A stretch of 64,000 bases of DNA from Flavobacterium tructae (GTDB taxonomy: Bacteria > Bacteroidota > Bacteroidia > Flavobacteriales > Flavobacteriaceae): contig NZ_MUHH01000067.1 in the NCBI RefSeq assembly GCF_002217475.1, positions 1 through 64,000 on the forward strand. Direction: 5' to 3'. Positions 1 through 7,455 of the stretch are shown piece by piece. Positions within the stretch are counted from its first letter, which is position 1, and each line of letters begins with the position of its first letter. The notes under the pieces are model-generated. The model saw only the letters and a list, made by a program, of their open reading frames with translations, made no database searches and had not been told where the DNA came from. Position numbers and translations under genes: made by a program.

Positions 1-2
1 TA

Positions 3-143
3 TCTCCATATAACGGAGTACAATTATCTTTTAAAGATGTTACTAAGGATTATTTTACTATCTATATGTGGGCAAAAACTGTAGAAGAAGAACAAAAGAA
101 TCACAAATACGATTTGCTAATTATTTACAAAGAAGCTCAATAA
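3..143 (+). CDS. C-terminal end of an unknown protein (5' end outside window)
   Basis: An open frame enters from the left edge and closes at a TAA at 141-143, leaving 46 residues that end in LLIIYKEAQ. The composition is acidic and lysine-rich (several Glu-Glu and Lys runs) with no membrane segment. I do not recognise the family from this fragment. It is followed within 35 bases by a strong inverted repeat, consistent with the end of a transcription unit. Confidence 0.55.
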   Translation, partial: SPYNGVQLSFKDVTKDYFTIYMWAKTVEEEQKNHKYDLLIIYKEAQ

Positions 144-177
144 GCACTACCAGTTCTACGAAGTATTAAGATCCCCC

Positions 178-261
178 CGCTAGCGCGAGCGTCCCGCTCG
201 TGAACTCAAAGAAATTCAAAAGCCAATTGAAACGGGCACGAGCGAGACGCTCGCGCTAGCG
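178..261. repeat. REP-like GC-rich inverted repeat
   Basis: Two 25-base arms (178-202 and 237-261) are inverted copies with one mismatch and enclose a 34-base AT-rich spacer. The arms are built on CTAGCGCGAGCG and are far richer in G+C than anything nearby. The form resembles repetitive extragenic palindromes mobilised by RAYT transposases. It could also stabilise or terminate the transcript of the gene ending at 143, although no T-run follows. Confidence 0.7.
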
Positions 262-306
262 ATAGCAATGGTAATATTATACTCAAACATGAAACTTTCT
301 CACTGT

Positions 307-777
307 TTACATAATACCATTATCAGCAAAAGAGTAATAACCTTCCGGGGTAATAATCAAATGATCTACTACTTCTATATCCAGAATAACACCTGCATCT
401 TTAACTTTTTTAGTCATCACTTTATCGGCAGGAGAAGGAAATGCTTTTCCTGACGGATGATTATGCAACATAATAATAGCGGTTGCTTTGGCTTTGAGTG
501 CTGCCGTAAACAATAACCTAAGATCAACCGTAGTTGCAGTTATGCCTCCTGTAGACATTTCATAAATTCCCAGTACCCTATTCGCTTTGTTGAGTAAAAG
601 TATTTTAAACTGCTCTAAAAACTCTATTTTGTCCGGATCCCAGGACTTCAAAGCCAGCTTGTAAGTTGCTTTAGAGGAAGTGATATGAGGTCGTTCTGAA
701 GCTTTTACTTTGGTTTTGTAAATCAGTTCAATTTCCGATGCGATTCTCCAATCTTCCTTTCCTTTCTTCACTTTCAT
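307..777 (-). CDS. RadC-family JAB/MPN domain protein
   Basis: 156 aa. The C-terminal half carries the RadC/JAMM metal-binding signature HNHPSG, followed by SPAD, with an upstream conserved Glu in the GIYEMSTGG stretch, so a zinc-dependent JAB fold is expected. It lacks the N-terminal helix-hairpin-helix of full-length RadC and is therefore the short form common in Bacteroidetes accessory regions. The biochemical role of this family is not settled; the old DNA-repair assignment is doubtful. It stands alone on the minus strand with its own promoter, divergent from the XRE gene. Confidence 0.85.
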   Translation of the reverse strand: MKVKKGKEDWRIASEIELIYKTKVKASERPHITSSKATYKLALKSWDPDKIEFLEQFKILLLNKANRVLGIYEMSTGGITATTVDLRLLFTAALKAKATAIIMLHNHPSGKAFPSPADKVMTKKVKDAGVILDIEVVDHLIITPEGYYSFADNGIM

Positions 778-800
778 AATAAATACATCAAATTACAATA

Positions 801-831
801 CAAATATATACTAAATTACAATATTTCACAA
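801..831 (-). promoter_or_regulatory. Flavobacterial promoter for the RadC-family gene
   Basis: Read on the minus strand, a TTG (829-831) is followed after 20 bases by TATATTTG (801-808). This matches the Bacteroidetes -33 TTG / -7 TAnnTTTG pattern. The predicted start of transcription is about 15-20 bases before the ATG at 777. Confidence 0.6.
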
Positions 832-923
832 TACGTTTTTATATTATAATTTAACACACTAATAGAAAAGCTATCAATAGGCAATAACTTTCTATGCTAA
901 ATATTATTATAATAAATCAATTA

Positions 924-1130
924 ATGGCTGATATTCAAATGAACAGGATTAAAGAAGTTCTAAAAGAACAAGGAAGAACACAAACATGGTTGGCCGAAAA
1001 AATTGGAAAAAGTTATGTCGTGGTAACGAATTACTGCAACAATAATGCTCAACCAAGTGTTGAGGTTCTAAGGAAAATTGCGGAGGTACTAGATGTGGAT
1101 GTTAGAGAATTGTTGGTTCCAACAAAGTAG
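924..1130 (+). CDS. XRE-family helix-turn-helix regulator
   Basis: 68 aa from the chosen start. It is a minimal HTH_3 (Cro/CI-type) domain: a first helix around RIKEVLKEQGRTQ, the turn and recognition helix in TWLAEKIGKSYVVVTNYCNN, then helices ending in LDVDVRELL. There is no extra ligand or dimerisation domain. An upstream ATG at 894 would add ten hydrophobic residues not belonging to the fold, and it sits only about 2 bases after a TAACTTTC promoter-like box (885-892), so I prefer 924 (or 939). It lies 23 bases before the 188-aa membrane protein and may be co-transcribed with it. The operator is unknown. Confidence 0.85.
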   Translation: MADIQMNRIKEVLKEQGRTQTWLAEKIGKSYVVVTNYCNNNAQPSVEVLRKIAEVLDVDVRELLVPTK

Positions 1131-1153
1131 ACAAAAAATAGCAGCTTAGCAGC

Positions 1154-1720
1154 ATGAACAAAAAGCTAAAAATCTTTTTTATTATTCTAATAATAGTGTC
1201 TTCATTAGGGTTAGTATATTATTATGGAACCATATTTCTATGCGAAATTAGCGTTAAATGTAAAGATTGTGATCAAACTTCTCAGTCAGAAAAAGAATCA
1301 AAAGAAAATAAATTTTATTATGGGTATTATACTTGTGATGTTTCTGAGTTTAATCTAAAATACAATACCGAAAAAATAGAAATCGGAAATATCTGGGTCG
1401 AAAAAGTTTGGCGTTATAATACTGATGATTGCTTTAGTGATGACTATAATACCAAGGTAATTAATAACCATGGTTTTAATATTGTAGTAGATTTTAAAAA
1501 ATCAGCAGATGAATTTCTATTCGATTTCATTCCTCTCATTAACAATATCAAGGACAATACAAATGGTGGAATTGAAGATAGCAGAAAAACTTTGAGATAT
1601 AGAAGACTCCCACAAGAGATGAAACTTATAGTTGTTGAAAGAAATCCGGATATGAATTTTGGTTGGACGAAAGAAATAGTATCAGATACATTGACATTAA
1701 AACTAATAAAGTATGAATGA
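1154..1720 (+). CDS. Unknown membrane-anchored exported protein
   Basis: 188 aa and not recognised. Residues 5-30 form one strong hydrophobic segment (IFFIILIIVSSLGLVYYYG) after a short lysine-rich start, so it is a single-pass or uncleaved signal-anchor protein with the rest outside the cytoplasm. Just after the membrane there is a small cysteine cluster (CEISVKCKDC), then a long soluble domain with another Cys pair (YTCDVS, DDCFSDD). It follows the XRE gene by 23 bases, which suggests an XRE/effector-style pair, but nothing in the sequence tells its function. Confidence 0.6.
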   Translation: MNKKLKIFFIILIIVSSLGLVYYYGTIFLCEISVKCKDCDQTSQSEKESKENKFYYGYYTCDVSEFNLKYNTEKIEIGNIWVEKVWRYNTDDCFSDDYNTKVINNHGFNIVVDFKKSADEFLFDFIPLINNIKDNTNGGIEDSRKTLRYRRLPQEMKLIVVERNPDMNFGWTKEIVSDTLTLKLIKYE

Positions 1721-1806
1721 ATAAAATTTTTATTTTTTTATATCTTTAAAAATTCTAAATACAGCCACCTGTTTAGAGCATTAATTTCTATTAACACCCT
1801 ATTTTT

Positions 1807-3333
1807 ATGAGAAAAACATTACTTGTATTCCTTTTAGCCGGATCCTTAATTTCATCTGCTCAGGAATCAAAACCAAAAGCTCCCCAAGCCCCTGCAAAAG
1901 AAGAAAATTCACCTTCTAATCTTACTTTTAATCCGGATGCTAGTGTGATCACCAATCACTCCGTTACCATAAAAGGGCAAAAAGTTCCTTATAAAGCCAC
2001 AACGGGTACGATGCCGGTTTGGGACGAAGACGGAAAAGCCATTGCCGGATTGTTCTACACCTATTATGAGCGTTCTGATGTAAAAGATCAGGCTTCGCGT
2101 CCGTTAGTTATTTCCTTTAACGGTGGTCCGGGTTCTGCTTCGGTTTGGATGCAGATTGCTTACACAGGACCGAGTCTCTTAAACATTGATGACGAAGGAT
2201 ATCCTGTACAGCCTTACGGAATAAAAGAAAATCCGTATTCTATTCTGGATGTTGCCGATATCGTTTTTGTAAACCCTGTCAATACCGCTTATTCCAGACC
2301 TACCAGCAAAGACATTCCTACTACAAAATTCTTTGGTGTAAATGCCGATATTAAATACCTCGCCGATTGGATCAATGGTTTTGTAACCCGTACCAATCGC
2401 TGGGCTTCTCCTAAATACCTAATTGGTGAAAGTTATGGTACTACCCGTGTTTCGGGATTAGCACTTCAATTGCAAAACAGCCAATGGATGTATCTTAACG
2501 GAGTGATTTTGGTTTCTCCAACTGAATTAGGAATAACACGTGGCGTAGTTTCTGATGCTGCTCTTAAATTGCCTTATTTTGCAGCTACTGCCTGGTACCA
2601 CAAAATGCTTCCGCCTGATCTGCAAAACAAAGATTTAACAGACATGTTACCCGAAGTGGAAGATTTTACCGTAAACGAACTTCTTCCTGCATTGACCAAA
2701 GGAGGCTCTTTGGATGAACAAAAAAGAAAAGAAATTGGTGCTAAAATAGCACGTTATTCCGGTATTCCGGAGAAAGTGATCCAGCAAAACAATTTGGACC
2801 TTCCTTATGATTATTTTTGGAAAGAATTGTTAAGAGATAAGGGCTATACGGTAGGAAGACTTGATTCGAGATACAAAGGAATTGACCGCAAAGACTCAGG
2901 CGAAAGCCCTGATTTTAATGCCGAACTTACTTCCTGGTTGCATTCGTTTACGCCTGCCATCAATATGTACCTGCGCAACAATCTGAACTATAAAACAGAC
3001 TTTAAATACAATATGTTTGGTTCTGTACATCCTTGGGACAGATCGAACGATAAAACAGGAGAAAACCTGAGACAGGCTATGGCTCAAAACCCATATTTAC
3101 ATGTCATGGTACAATCCGGATATTATGATGGCGCCTGCGATTACTTTAATTCTAAATACGATTTATGGCAAATGGATCCGAGTGGAAAACTAACGGATAG
3201 AATGTCATGGAAAGGTTACAGAAGCGGTCACATGATGTACCTGAGAAAAGCCGATCTGGAAGCTGCCAACGAAGATATCAGAACCTTCATAAAGCAATCC
3301 TTACCTAAAGCGGGACAACCTGCAAAATACTAA
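1807..3333 (+). CDS. Secreted S10 serine carboxypeptidase-like peptidase
   Basis: 508 aa. A signal peptide (MRKTLLVFLLAGSLISSAQ, cleavage before the Gln) is followed by a proline-rich stretch and then an alpha/beta-hydrolase of MEROPS family S10. The oxyanion-hole region is FNGGPGSAS. The nucleophile lies in GESYG (Ser209), the acid is probably Asp441 in YDGACDY, and the base is His475 in SGHMMYL. Family members release C-terminal amino acids at acidic pH. Export suggests a role in external or periplasmic peptide use. It is monocistronic, with no sorting domain at the C-terminus, so the product is probably periplasmic. Confidence 0.88.
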   Translation: MRKTLLVFLLAGSLISSAQESKPKAPQAPAKEENSPSNLTFNPDASVITNHSVTIKGQKVPYKATTGTMPVWDEDGKAIAGLFYTYYERSDVKDQASRPLVISFNGGPGSASVWMQIAYTGPSLLNIDDEGYPVQPYGIKENPYSILDVADIVFVNPVNTAYSRPTSKDIPTTKFFGVNADIKYLADWINGFVTRTNRWASPKYLIGESYGTTRVSGLALQLQNSQWMYLNGVILVSPTELGITRGVVSDAALKLPYFAATAWYHKMLPPDLQNKDLTDMLPEVEDFTVNELLPALTKGGSLDEQKRKEIGAKIARYSGIPEKVIQQNNLDLPYDYFWKELLRDKGYTVGRLDSRYKGIDRKDSGESPDFNAELTSWLHSFTPAINMYLRNNLNYKTDFKYNMFGSVHPWDRSNDKTGENLRQAMAQNPYLHVMVQSGYYDGACDYFNSKYDLWQMDPSGKLTDRMSWKGYRSGHMMYLRKADLEAANEDIRTFIKQSLPKAGQPAKY

Positions 3334-3394
3334 ATCGAACCTATTGGGTTTAATGAACAAAAATTGATTTAACACATAGAAATAAAATTTCTCT

Positions 3395-3456
3395 CGCAGA
3401 TTTAGCAGATTATTCAGATTATTTTATAATGGTCTTAGAAAACAGTTAAATCTGCG
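3395..3456. repeat. Long-loop inverted repeat
   Basis: CGCAGATTTA (3395-3404) and its exact reverse complement TAAATCTGCG (3447-3456) enclose 42 bases that hold partial copies of the same word (GCAGATT, CAGATT). It belongs to the spacer palindromes described in the findings. It lies between the S10 peptidase and the GNAT gene. Confidence 0.6.
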
Positions 3457-3481
3457 TGAAAAATTACAACTACAATAATTC

Positions 3482-3988
3482 ATGATTACAAAAGCTTCCT
3501 TACAGGACATTCCGGCGTTAACCGTTTTAATCAATTCGGCCTACAGAGGCGAAACCTCCAAAAAAGGCTGGACAACTGAAGCCAATTTATTGGAAGGAAA
3601 AAGAACTGACGAGCAGGAAATGACCGAAATTTTTCTGGATCCTAAAAACACTATTCTAAAATACACCGAAAATGACCAAATTATTGGTTCAGTTTTATTG
3701 ATCGAAAAAGGACACCAATTGTATCTCGGAATGTTAACGGTTTCACCGGAATTACAAAACAGCGGTATCGGGAAAAAGATGCTGGCCGAAGCTGAAAATC
3801 ATGCAAAAGCTTTGGGATTATCCAGTATTATCATGACGGTGATCTCCGTTCGGGAAGAACTTATTGCGTGGTACAAACGTCACGGCTACGTTGATACAGG
3901 CGAGAGAGAAGCTTTTCCGGTAAGTGAGATTCACGTTACTATTTCTGAAGAACCTCTGGAGTTTATTTACTTAGAGAAGGTTATTTAG
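3482..3988 (+). CDS. GNAT family N-acetyltransferase
   Basis: 168 aa. A typical GNAT fold: the beta-4 strand LYLGMLTVSPELQNSGIGKKML holds the acetyl-CoA pyrophosphate loop (Q/R-x-x-G-x-G/A type, here QNSGIGK), preceded by the acceptor region IGSVLLIEKG and followed by the C-terminal strand LIAWYKRHGYVDTGE. The substrate cannot be told from sequence; the YKRHGY..TG ending is common to small-molecule and peptide N-terminal acetyltransferases. It has no signal peptide, so it is cytoplasmic. It stands alone. Confidence 0.85.
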   Translation: MITKASLQDIPALTVLINSAYRGETSKKGWTTEANLLEGKRTDEQEMTEIFLDPKNTILKYTENDQIIGSVLLIEKGHQLYLGMLTVSPELQNSGIGKKMLAEAENHAKALGLSSIIMTVISVREELIAWYKRHGYVDTGEREAFPVSEIHVTISEEPLEFIYLEKVI

Positions 3989-3996
3989 TTTTAGTT

Positions 3997-4110
3997 GTTT
4001 CAAGTTTCATGTTTCAAGTTTCAGGTTTCAAGTTTCAGGTTTCAGGTTTGAGAGTAAAAGCTAAAAAACTTAGCAACTCAGCACCTTAGGACCTTAGTAC
4101 CTCAGAAAAG
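3997..4110. repeat. Heptamer tandem repeat and low-complexity spacer
   Basis: From 3997 to about 4049 the spacer is a near-tandem run of the 7-mer GTTTCAA/GTTTCAG. It is followed (4061-4105) by a string of CTTAGCAACTCAG-like words. The same heptamer recurs at 6865-6925 and the CTTAG/CTCAG words at 4861-4905, 8246-8270, 46109-46145 and 46231-46253. No gene is seen here. Confidence 0.65.
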
Positions 4111-4151
4111 CCTTTGAACCTTTGCCTCTCTGAACCTCCAATAATAAAAAA

Positions 4152-4700
4152 ATGATCCTACACCTTTTACCCAAAGAAAATTGTAAACCCGCAGTTTGGA
4201 GCGGTGGATTGACGTATGAATATATGATCTATCCAAAAACAGCAAACTACGCCGATAGAGATTTTGCATTCAGAATAAGCAGTGCTACCATAGAGCAGGA
4301 ACCATCGGTATTTACTCAATTTAAAGGTTATCACCGATATCTGGTTATGCTTGATAACGGCCTGGATATCGAGATAAACCAAGAAAAAAAGGTATACGAG
4401 CAATTTGAAATCATGGAATTTAACTCCAATGATGCCGTGACTTCTTTTACAAAAGGTATTGATTTTAATTGGATGGTTTCTGAAAAAATATCCCAGCACC
4501 AACTGAAAATAACAGCTGCTAATCAAAATTGTAATGCTCAAATTGTACTTTTCTTTTCTTTAGATACAACCGTTGTTCAAATTAATGAGAAGCCGTACGA
4601 TTTAAAACCTTATGATTTACTGATCATTGAAAATCCGGAAAAGACAGATATAGCACTTCGATTTTCTAATAAATGCCTTTTTGGAGTATTGGATTTTTAA
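4152..4700 (+). CDS. HutD/Ves family protein
   Basis: 182 aa. The sequence fits the HutD/Ves cupin-like family: a start with the substrate-side loop WSGGLTYEYMIYP, then the family core FRISSATIEQEPSVFTQFKGYHRYLVML, and a late strand pair ending in IALRFSNKCLFGVLDF. In other bacteria hutD lies with histidine-utilisation genes and ves with cold-response genes; the exact activity is unknown. No hut genes are near, so I give no symbol. It is cytoplasmic and monocistronic. Confidence 0.75.
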   Translation: MILHLLPKENCKPAVWSGGLTYEYMIYPKTANYADRDFAFRISSATIEQEPSVFTQFKGYHRYLVMLDNGLDIEINQEKKVYEQFEIMEFNSNDAVTSFTKGIDFNWMVSEKISQHQLKITAANQNCNAQIVLFFSLDTTVVQINEKPYDLKPYDLLIIENPEKTDIALRFSNKCLFGVLDF

Positions 4701-4712
4701 TTCCGAAATGAA

Positions 4713-4746
4713 TTTAACCGCAACGTTCGCGAAGGGTTACGCAAAG
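4713..4746 (+). repeat. 34-bp dispersed repeat, copy 1
   Basis: This 34-base word, built around CCGCAACGTTCGC and GGTTACGCAAAG, is matched on the opposite strand at 8522-8555 with 33 of 34 bases identical. A second, looser part (GCAAAG-ATTCGCAAAGC) continues to about 4757. An open frame crossing this stretch reads only repeat-derived residues and I do not call it a gene. Confidence 0.7.
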
Positions 4747-4890
4747 ATTCGCAAAGCTTTCTTAACTGGTACAGTATATGCTCGCAAAGGCACAAAGTCT
4801 CAGAGTTTAAGCTCTTCTTTGTTCTTGCATCTTTCTTCCATTTATCAAAGCATACTACTAAAAAACTCAGCCCCTTAGCTCCTCAGAACC

Positions 4891-5460
4891 TTAGCAACTC
4901 CTTTTAATCTTCGATAAAAACTCGTGGGAAACTCCCAAATAAGAGGATAAATTCCGGTTATTGATTTTATTTGCTTTGTGCGAATAGCGCTTTATAAACT
5001 CCAGATACCTTTGTTTAGAAGTTTTATTCAGAAGATCTATAAGCCTTTGCTGAATGGCAATATTAGCCCTTTCAACCATTAAAATATGAAACTGAATCAA
5101 CTTGGGTACCTGCTCAAACAAAAGTGCTTTGTTTTTCTTACTGATCACCAGGATTTCACTTTCTTCTATTGCTTTGATATTATAAGTCGTAGGCTTTTGA
5201 TGATAGAAGCTTTCAAGATCACAAATCCATTCATTTTCGAAAGAAAAAAAAATAACACTTTCGGTTCCGTTGTCATTTAAAATATAGGTTTTAAAAGTAC
5301 CTTTCAAAATAAAGCCTTCATAAGAATTCTTTGAATCCTGAATCTGCAGAAATTCGTTTTTCTTAAGTTTAATAAACTTTACTTTTTCAACTACAAAATT
5401 CCATTCCTCATCTGTTAACGGAATCTTGCGCTCGATACTTAATCGTAGGTCTTTGTACAT
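4891..5460 (-). CDS. Crp/Fnr family transcriptional regulator
   Basis: 189 aa. Residues about 20-115 form the cyclic-nucleotide-binding beta-roll (LKKNEFLQIQDS..YEGFILKGTFKTYI.. with ESVIFFSFENEWICDLESFY). The long dimer helix follows, then a compact winged helix (NNRNLSSYLGVSHEFLSKIKR) with the recognition helix at the very end. There is no Cys cluster for an FeS sensor, so it is not a classical Fnr. Flavobacteria have many such single-gene regulators with unknown ligands. It is divergent from the pectate lyase gene across a 218-base spacer that holds a perfect dyad, so it may control that gene, itself, or both. Confidence 0.88.
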   Translation of the reverse strand: MYKDLRLSIERKIPLTDEEWNFVVEKVKFIKLKKNEFLQIQDSKNSYEGFILKGTFKTYILNDNGTESVIFFSFENEWICDLESFYHQKPTTYNIKAIEESEILVISKKNKALLFEQVPKLIQFHILMVERANIAIQQRLIDLLNKTSKQRYLEFIKRYSHKANKINNRNLSSYLGVSHEFLSKIKRSC

Positions 5461-5533
5461 ATGGTATTTACTTTTTATTCTTACTCAGGGGCGTAAGCAG
5501 GTGAATGAATGAAAAATAATGCAATCGATTACA

Positions 5534-5541
5534 CAAAAATA
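5534..5541 (-). promoter_or_regulatory. Probable -7 box of the Crp/Fnr-type gene
   Basis: On the minus strand TATTTTTG fits TAnnTTTG. No clear TTG is found at the expected distance upstream, so the call is tentative. It would place the transcript start about 65 bases before the ATG. Confidence 0.35.
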
Positions 5542-5602
5542 TACTTTTTTGTAATGTAACGGCTACCGAAAACACATTTAACAGTAAATTATTTTCAAAA
5601 CA

Positions 5603-5616
5603 TTGAACTTGTTCAA
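5603..5616. promoter_or_regulatory. Perfect dyad, candidate operator in the divergent spacer
   Basis: TTGAACTTGTTCAA is a perfect palindrome (TTGAAC-TT-GTTCAA). It lies 62 bases before the pectate lyase ATG, upstream of a weak promoter-like CAGATTTG (5639-5646). Its size and symmetry fit a dimeric helix-turn-helix protein such as the divergent Crp/Fnr-type product, but no binding data exist here. Confidence 0.4.
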
Positions 5617-5678
5617 CTTTTTTCATCCTAATTATAAGCAGATTTGCACTATTAACTATTTAACCAAACTTAATTATT

Positions 5679-6788
5679 ATGAAATTTAAATCAACAATCT
5701 CAGTGTTTTTATTGACATTGATTTTCGGTTTTGCAGCCTGTAATACCGAAGAAATTGCTACCCCGCAAAGTAGCGAAAATGCTACTATCGAGACCTCCAC
5801 AACTTCCGGCAATTTGACGGCAAAAATTGGAAACTGCGCCCAGGTTCCGGGATGGGCTTCTCAAAATGGAGGAACAACTGGTGGAGGTTCCTCTCAAGAA
5901 GAAGTAGTTTCGAATTATACGCAGCTGAAATCGGCTATTGAAAACAGTGCAGTAAAAGTGATTAAAGTTACCGGTACCATTACGGTTACTACAAGATTAT
6001 CACTACAGGATCAAAGCGGCAAAACCATTTACGGTGCAAGCGGTGCCAAACTGGTTTCGACCAACCAAACGAAAGACGGTTCGGGTATCATCAATATCAA
6101 AAGATGCACGAATCTGATTATCAGAAATCTTATTTTTGAAGGTCCGGGTGCTTATGACACAGATGGCTGGGACAATGCAATTTTAGATGATTGTCAAAAT
6201 GTATGGGTAGACCATTGTGAATTTAGAGATGGGGTTGACGGGAACTTCGACATCAAAAATAAATCAGATTTTGTTACGGTATCGTATACAAAATTCGGTT
6301 ATTTAAAAGCTCCTAAAGCCGGAGGTCCCGGAGGTTCTGACGATCACAGGTATTCTAATTTAATTGGTTCCAGTGATGGTGCAACTGCCGATCGTGGAAA
6401 ATTACGAATCACTTTCGCTCGCTGCTGGTGGGCTCCGGGCTGCAAAGAAAGAATGCCTAGAGTGCGTTTTGGAAAAGTACATCTGGTAAACAACTTCTTT
6501 AACAGTACGGTAAGTAATAAATGTATTGCTGCAGGTTTTGAAGCGAGTCTAAATGTAGAAAGCAACGTTTTTGAAGGTGTAAAAACTCCTATCGATCTAA
6601 TGAGCGGTTTTACTGCTGTTACAGCAACAGACAATGTTTTCACCAATACCACCGGAAATCAAGCCGGAAGCGGTACTGCTTTTACTCCACCCTATTCGAT
6701 CGTAAAACTGAACAAAACTGCTGTTAAAGCTGATATCTCTGCCAATGCAGGAGCAACTTTAGGCGGCAATATCTGCGGATCGTTTTAA
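5679..6788 (+). CDS. Pectate lyase lipoprotein, polysaccharide lyase family 1
   Basis: 369 aa. The signal peptide ends in a lipobox (GFAAC, Cys21) followed by a Ser/Thr-rich tether, so the enzyme is lipid-anchored. The rest is a right-handed parallel beta-helix of family PL1. The first signature is VWVDHCEF with Ca-binding acids in DGVDGNFDI. The catalytic Arg region is RMPRVRFGKVHLVNNFF, about residue 257 on. It would cleave polygalacturonate by beta-elimination at the cell surface or periplasm. No SusC/SusD pair or other pectin genes flank it, so it is a solitary lyase rather than part of a visible utilisation locus. Confidence 0.9.
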   Translation: MKFKSTISVFLLTLIFGFAACNTEEIATPQSSENATIETSTTSGNLTAKIGNCAQVPGWASQNGGTTGGGSSQEEVVSNYTQLKSAIENSAVKVIKVTGTITVTTRLSLQDQSGKTIYGASGAKLVSTNQTKDGSGIINIKRCTNLIIRNLIFEGPGAYDTDGWDNAILDDCQNVWVDHCEFRDGVDGNFDIKNKSDFVTVSYTKFGYLKAPKAGGPGGSDDHRYSNLIGSSDGATADRGKLRITFARCWWAPGCKERMPRVRFGKVHLVNNFFNSTVSNKCIAAGFEASLNVESNVFEGVKTPIDLMSGFTAVTATDNVFTNTTGNQAGSGTAFTPPYSIVKLNKTAVKADISANAGATLGGNICGSF

Positions 6789-7071
6789 TCAGTTACAAAT
6801 AATAAATACAAGTTAGTTTTATTTTGAAACCATGGATTACAGTTTTGTAGTTCGTGGTTTTTTTGTTTCAGGTTTTTTTGTTTCAGGTTTCAAGTTTCAA
6901 GTTTCAGGTTTCAGGTTTCAGGTTTTAATGCAAAAACTACAATGATTTTAATCTGTTTTAAATTTTATGAAATATAAAAGTTCGCAAAGCTTTACCTAAA
7001 AACTTTGCGAACTTTGCGTAATTCTTTGTGTCCTTTGCGGTTAAAAAAACCTTTGCCACTTTGAACCTCCT
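6789..7071. repeat. Repeat-filled spacer with heptamer array and a 13-bp inverted repeat
   Basis: No gene is seen. At 6865-6925 there is a second run of the GTTTCAR heptamer. At 6977-6989 and 7003-7015 a perfect 13-bp inverted repeat (AAAGTTCGCAAAG and its complement) encloses 13 bases. The tail 7014-7046 (CTTTGCGTAA, CTTTGCGG) resembles the 34-bp dispersed repeat. The inverted repeat may act as terminator between the convergent pectate lyase and DUF3037 genes. Confidence 0.6.
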
Positions 7072-7455
7072 CTAAAGCACCAATTCTTCAAATAATCTCT
7101 GAATCGTCTTTTCTAAGTCCTGACATAAGCCCGGATGAGGTCTTGACGTTTGTATTGCAGAACTTCTAATGGCTGTGAGCCATCTAAAACGTTCCGGAAT
7201 CTCAAATTCAGCGATCGGTCCGCCGTCTTTGGCTCCATTAACAATTTTTTCTAATGACGTTAAATTACATTCTAACTGTTCGATGTCAAAGTCGGCAGAA
7301 AGGGCTTGTATTCTTTCTTTATTCAGATGAAAAAGAACTTTTATGAATTTCTTTTTTTTGCAAAACAAAATGATTCCGATATTCAGAAACTCTTCGCGCT
7401 CTACTCTTGGCACCACGCGGATTACGGCATACTCATATAAGTGATTATCTTGCAT
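7072..7455 (-). CDS. DUF3037 family protein
   Basis: 127 aa. The opening YEYAVIRVVPRVEREEFLNIGIILFCKKKKFI is the hallmark of DUF3037, and the tail RWLTAIRSSAIQTSRPHPGL matches the second conserved block. The function is not known. The start overlaps the 3' end of the HipA-like kinase gene by 11 bases, so the two are translationally linked. Products of this family are found next to HipA-like kinases in many bacteria, so it may be a partner or substrate of the kinase. Confidence 0.82.
   Translation of the reverse strand: MQDNHLYEYAVIRVVPRVEREEFLNIGIILFCKKKKFIKVLFHLNKERIQALSADFDIEQLECNLTSLEKIVNGAKDGGPIAEFEIPERFRWLTAIRSSAIQTSRPHPGLCQDLEKTIQRLFEELVL

Noticed and set aside
268..453. A 61-codon plus-strand frame opposite the RadC-family gene
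   Set aside because: It lies mostly antisense to a well-supported gene and has no features of its own.
4681..4878. A 65-codon frame after the HutD-family gene
   Set aside because: It overlaps the HutD end and is made of the 34-bp repeat and CTCAG words.
4891..5460. The local Crp/Fnr-type gene as the regulator of hemN and ccoS
   Set aside because: It lacks Fnr-type cysteines and is far from both genes; the true regulator is probably outside the window.
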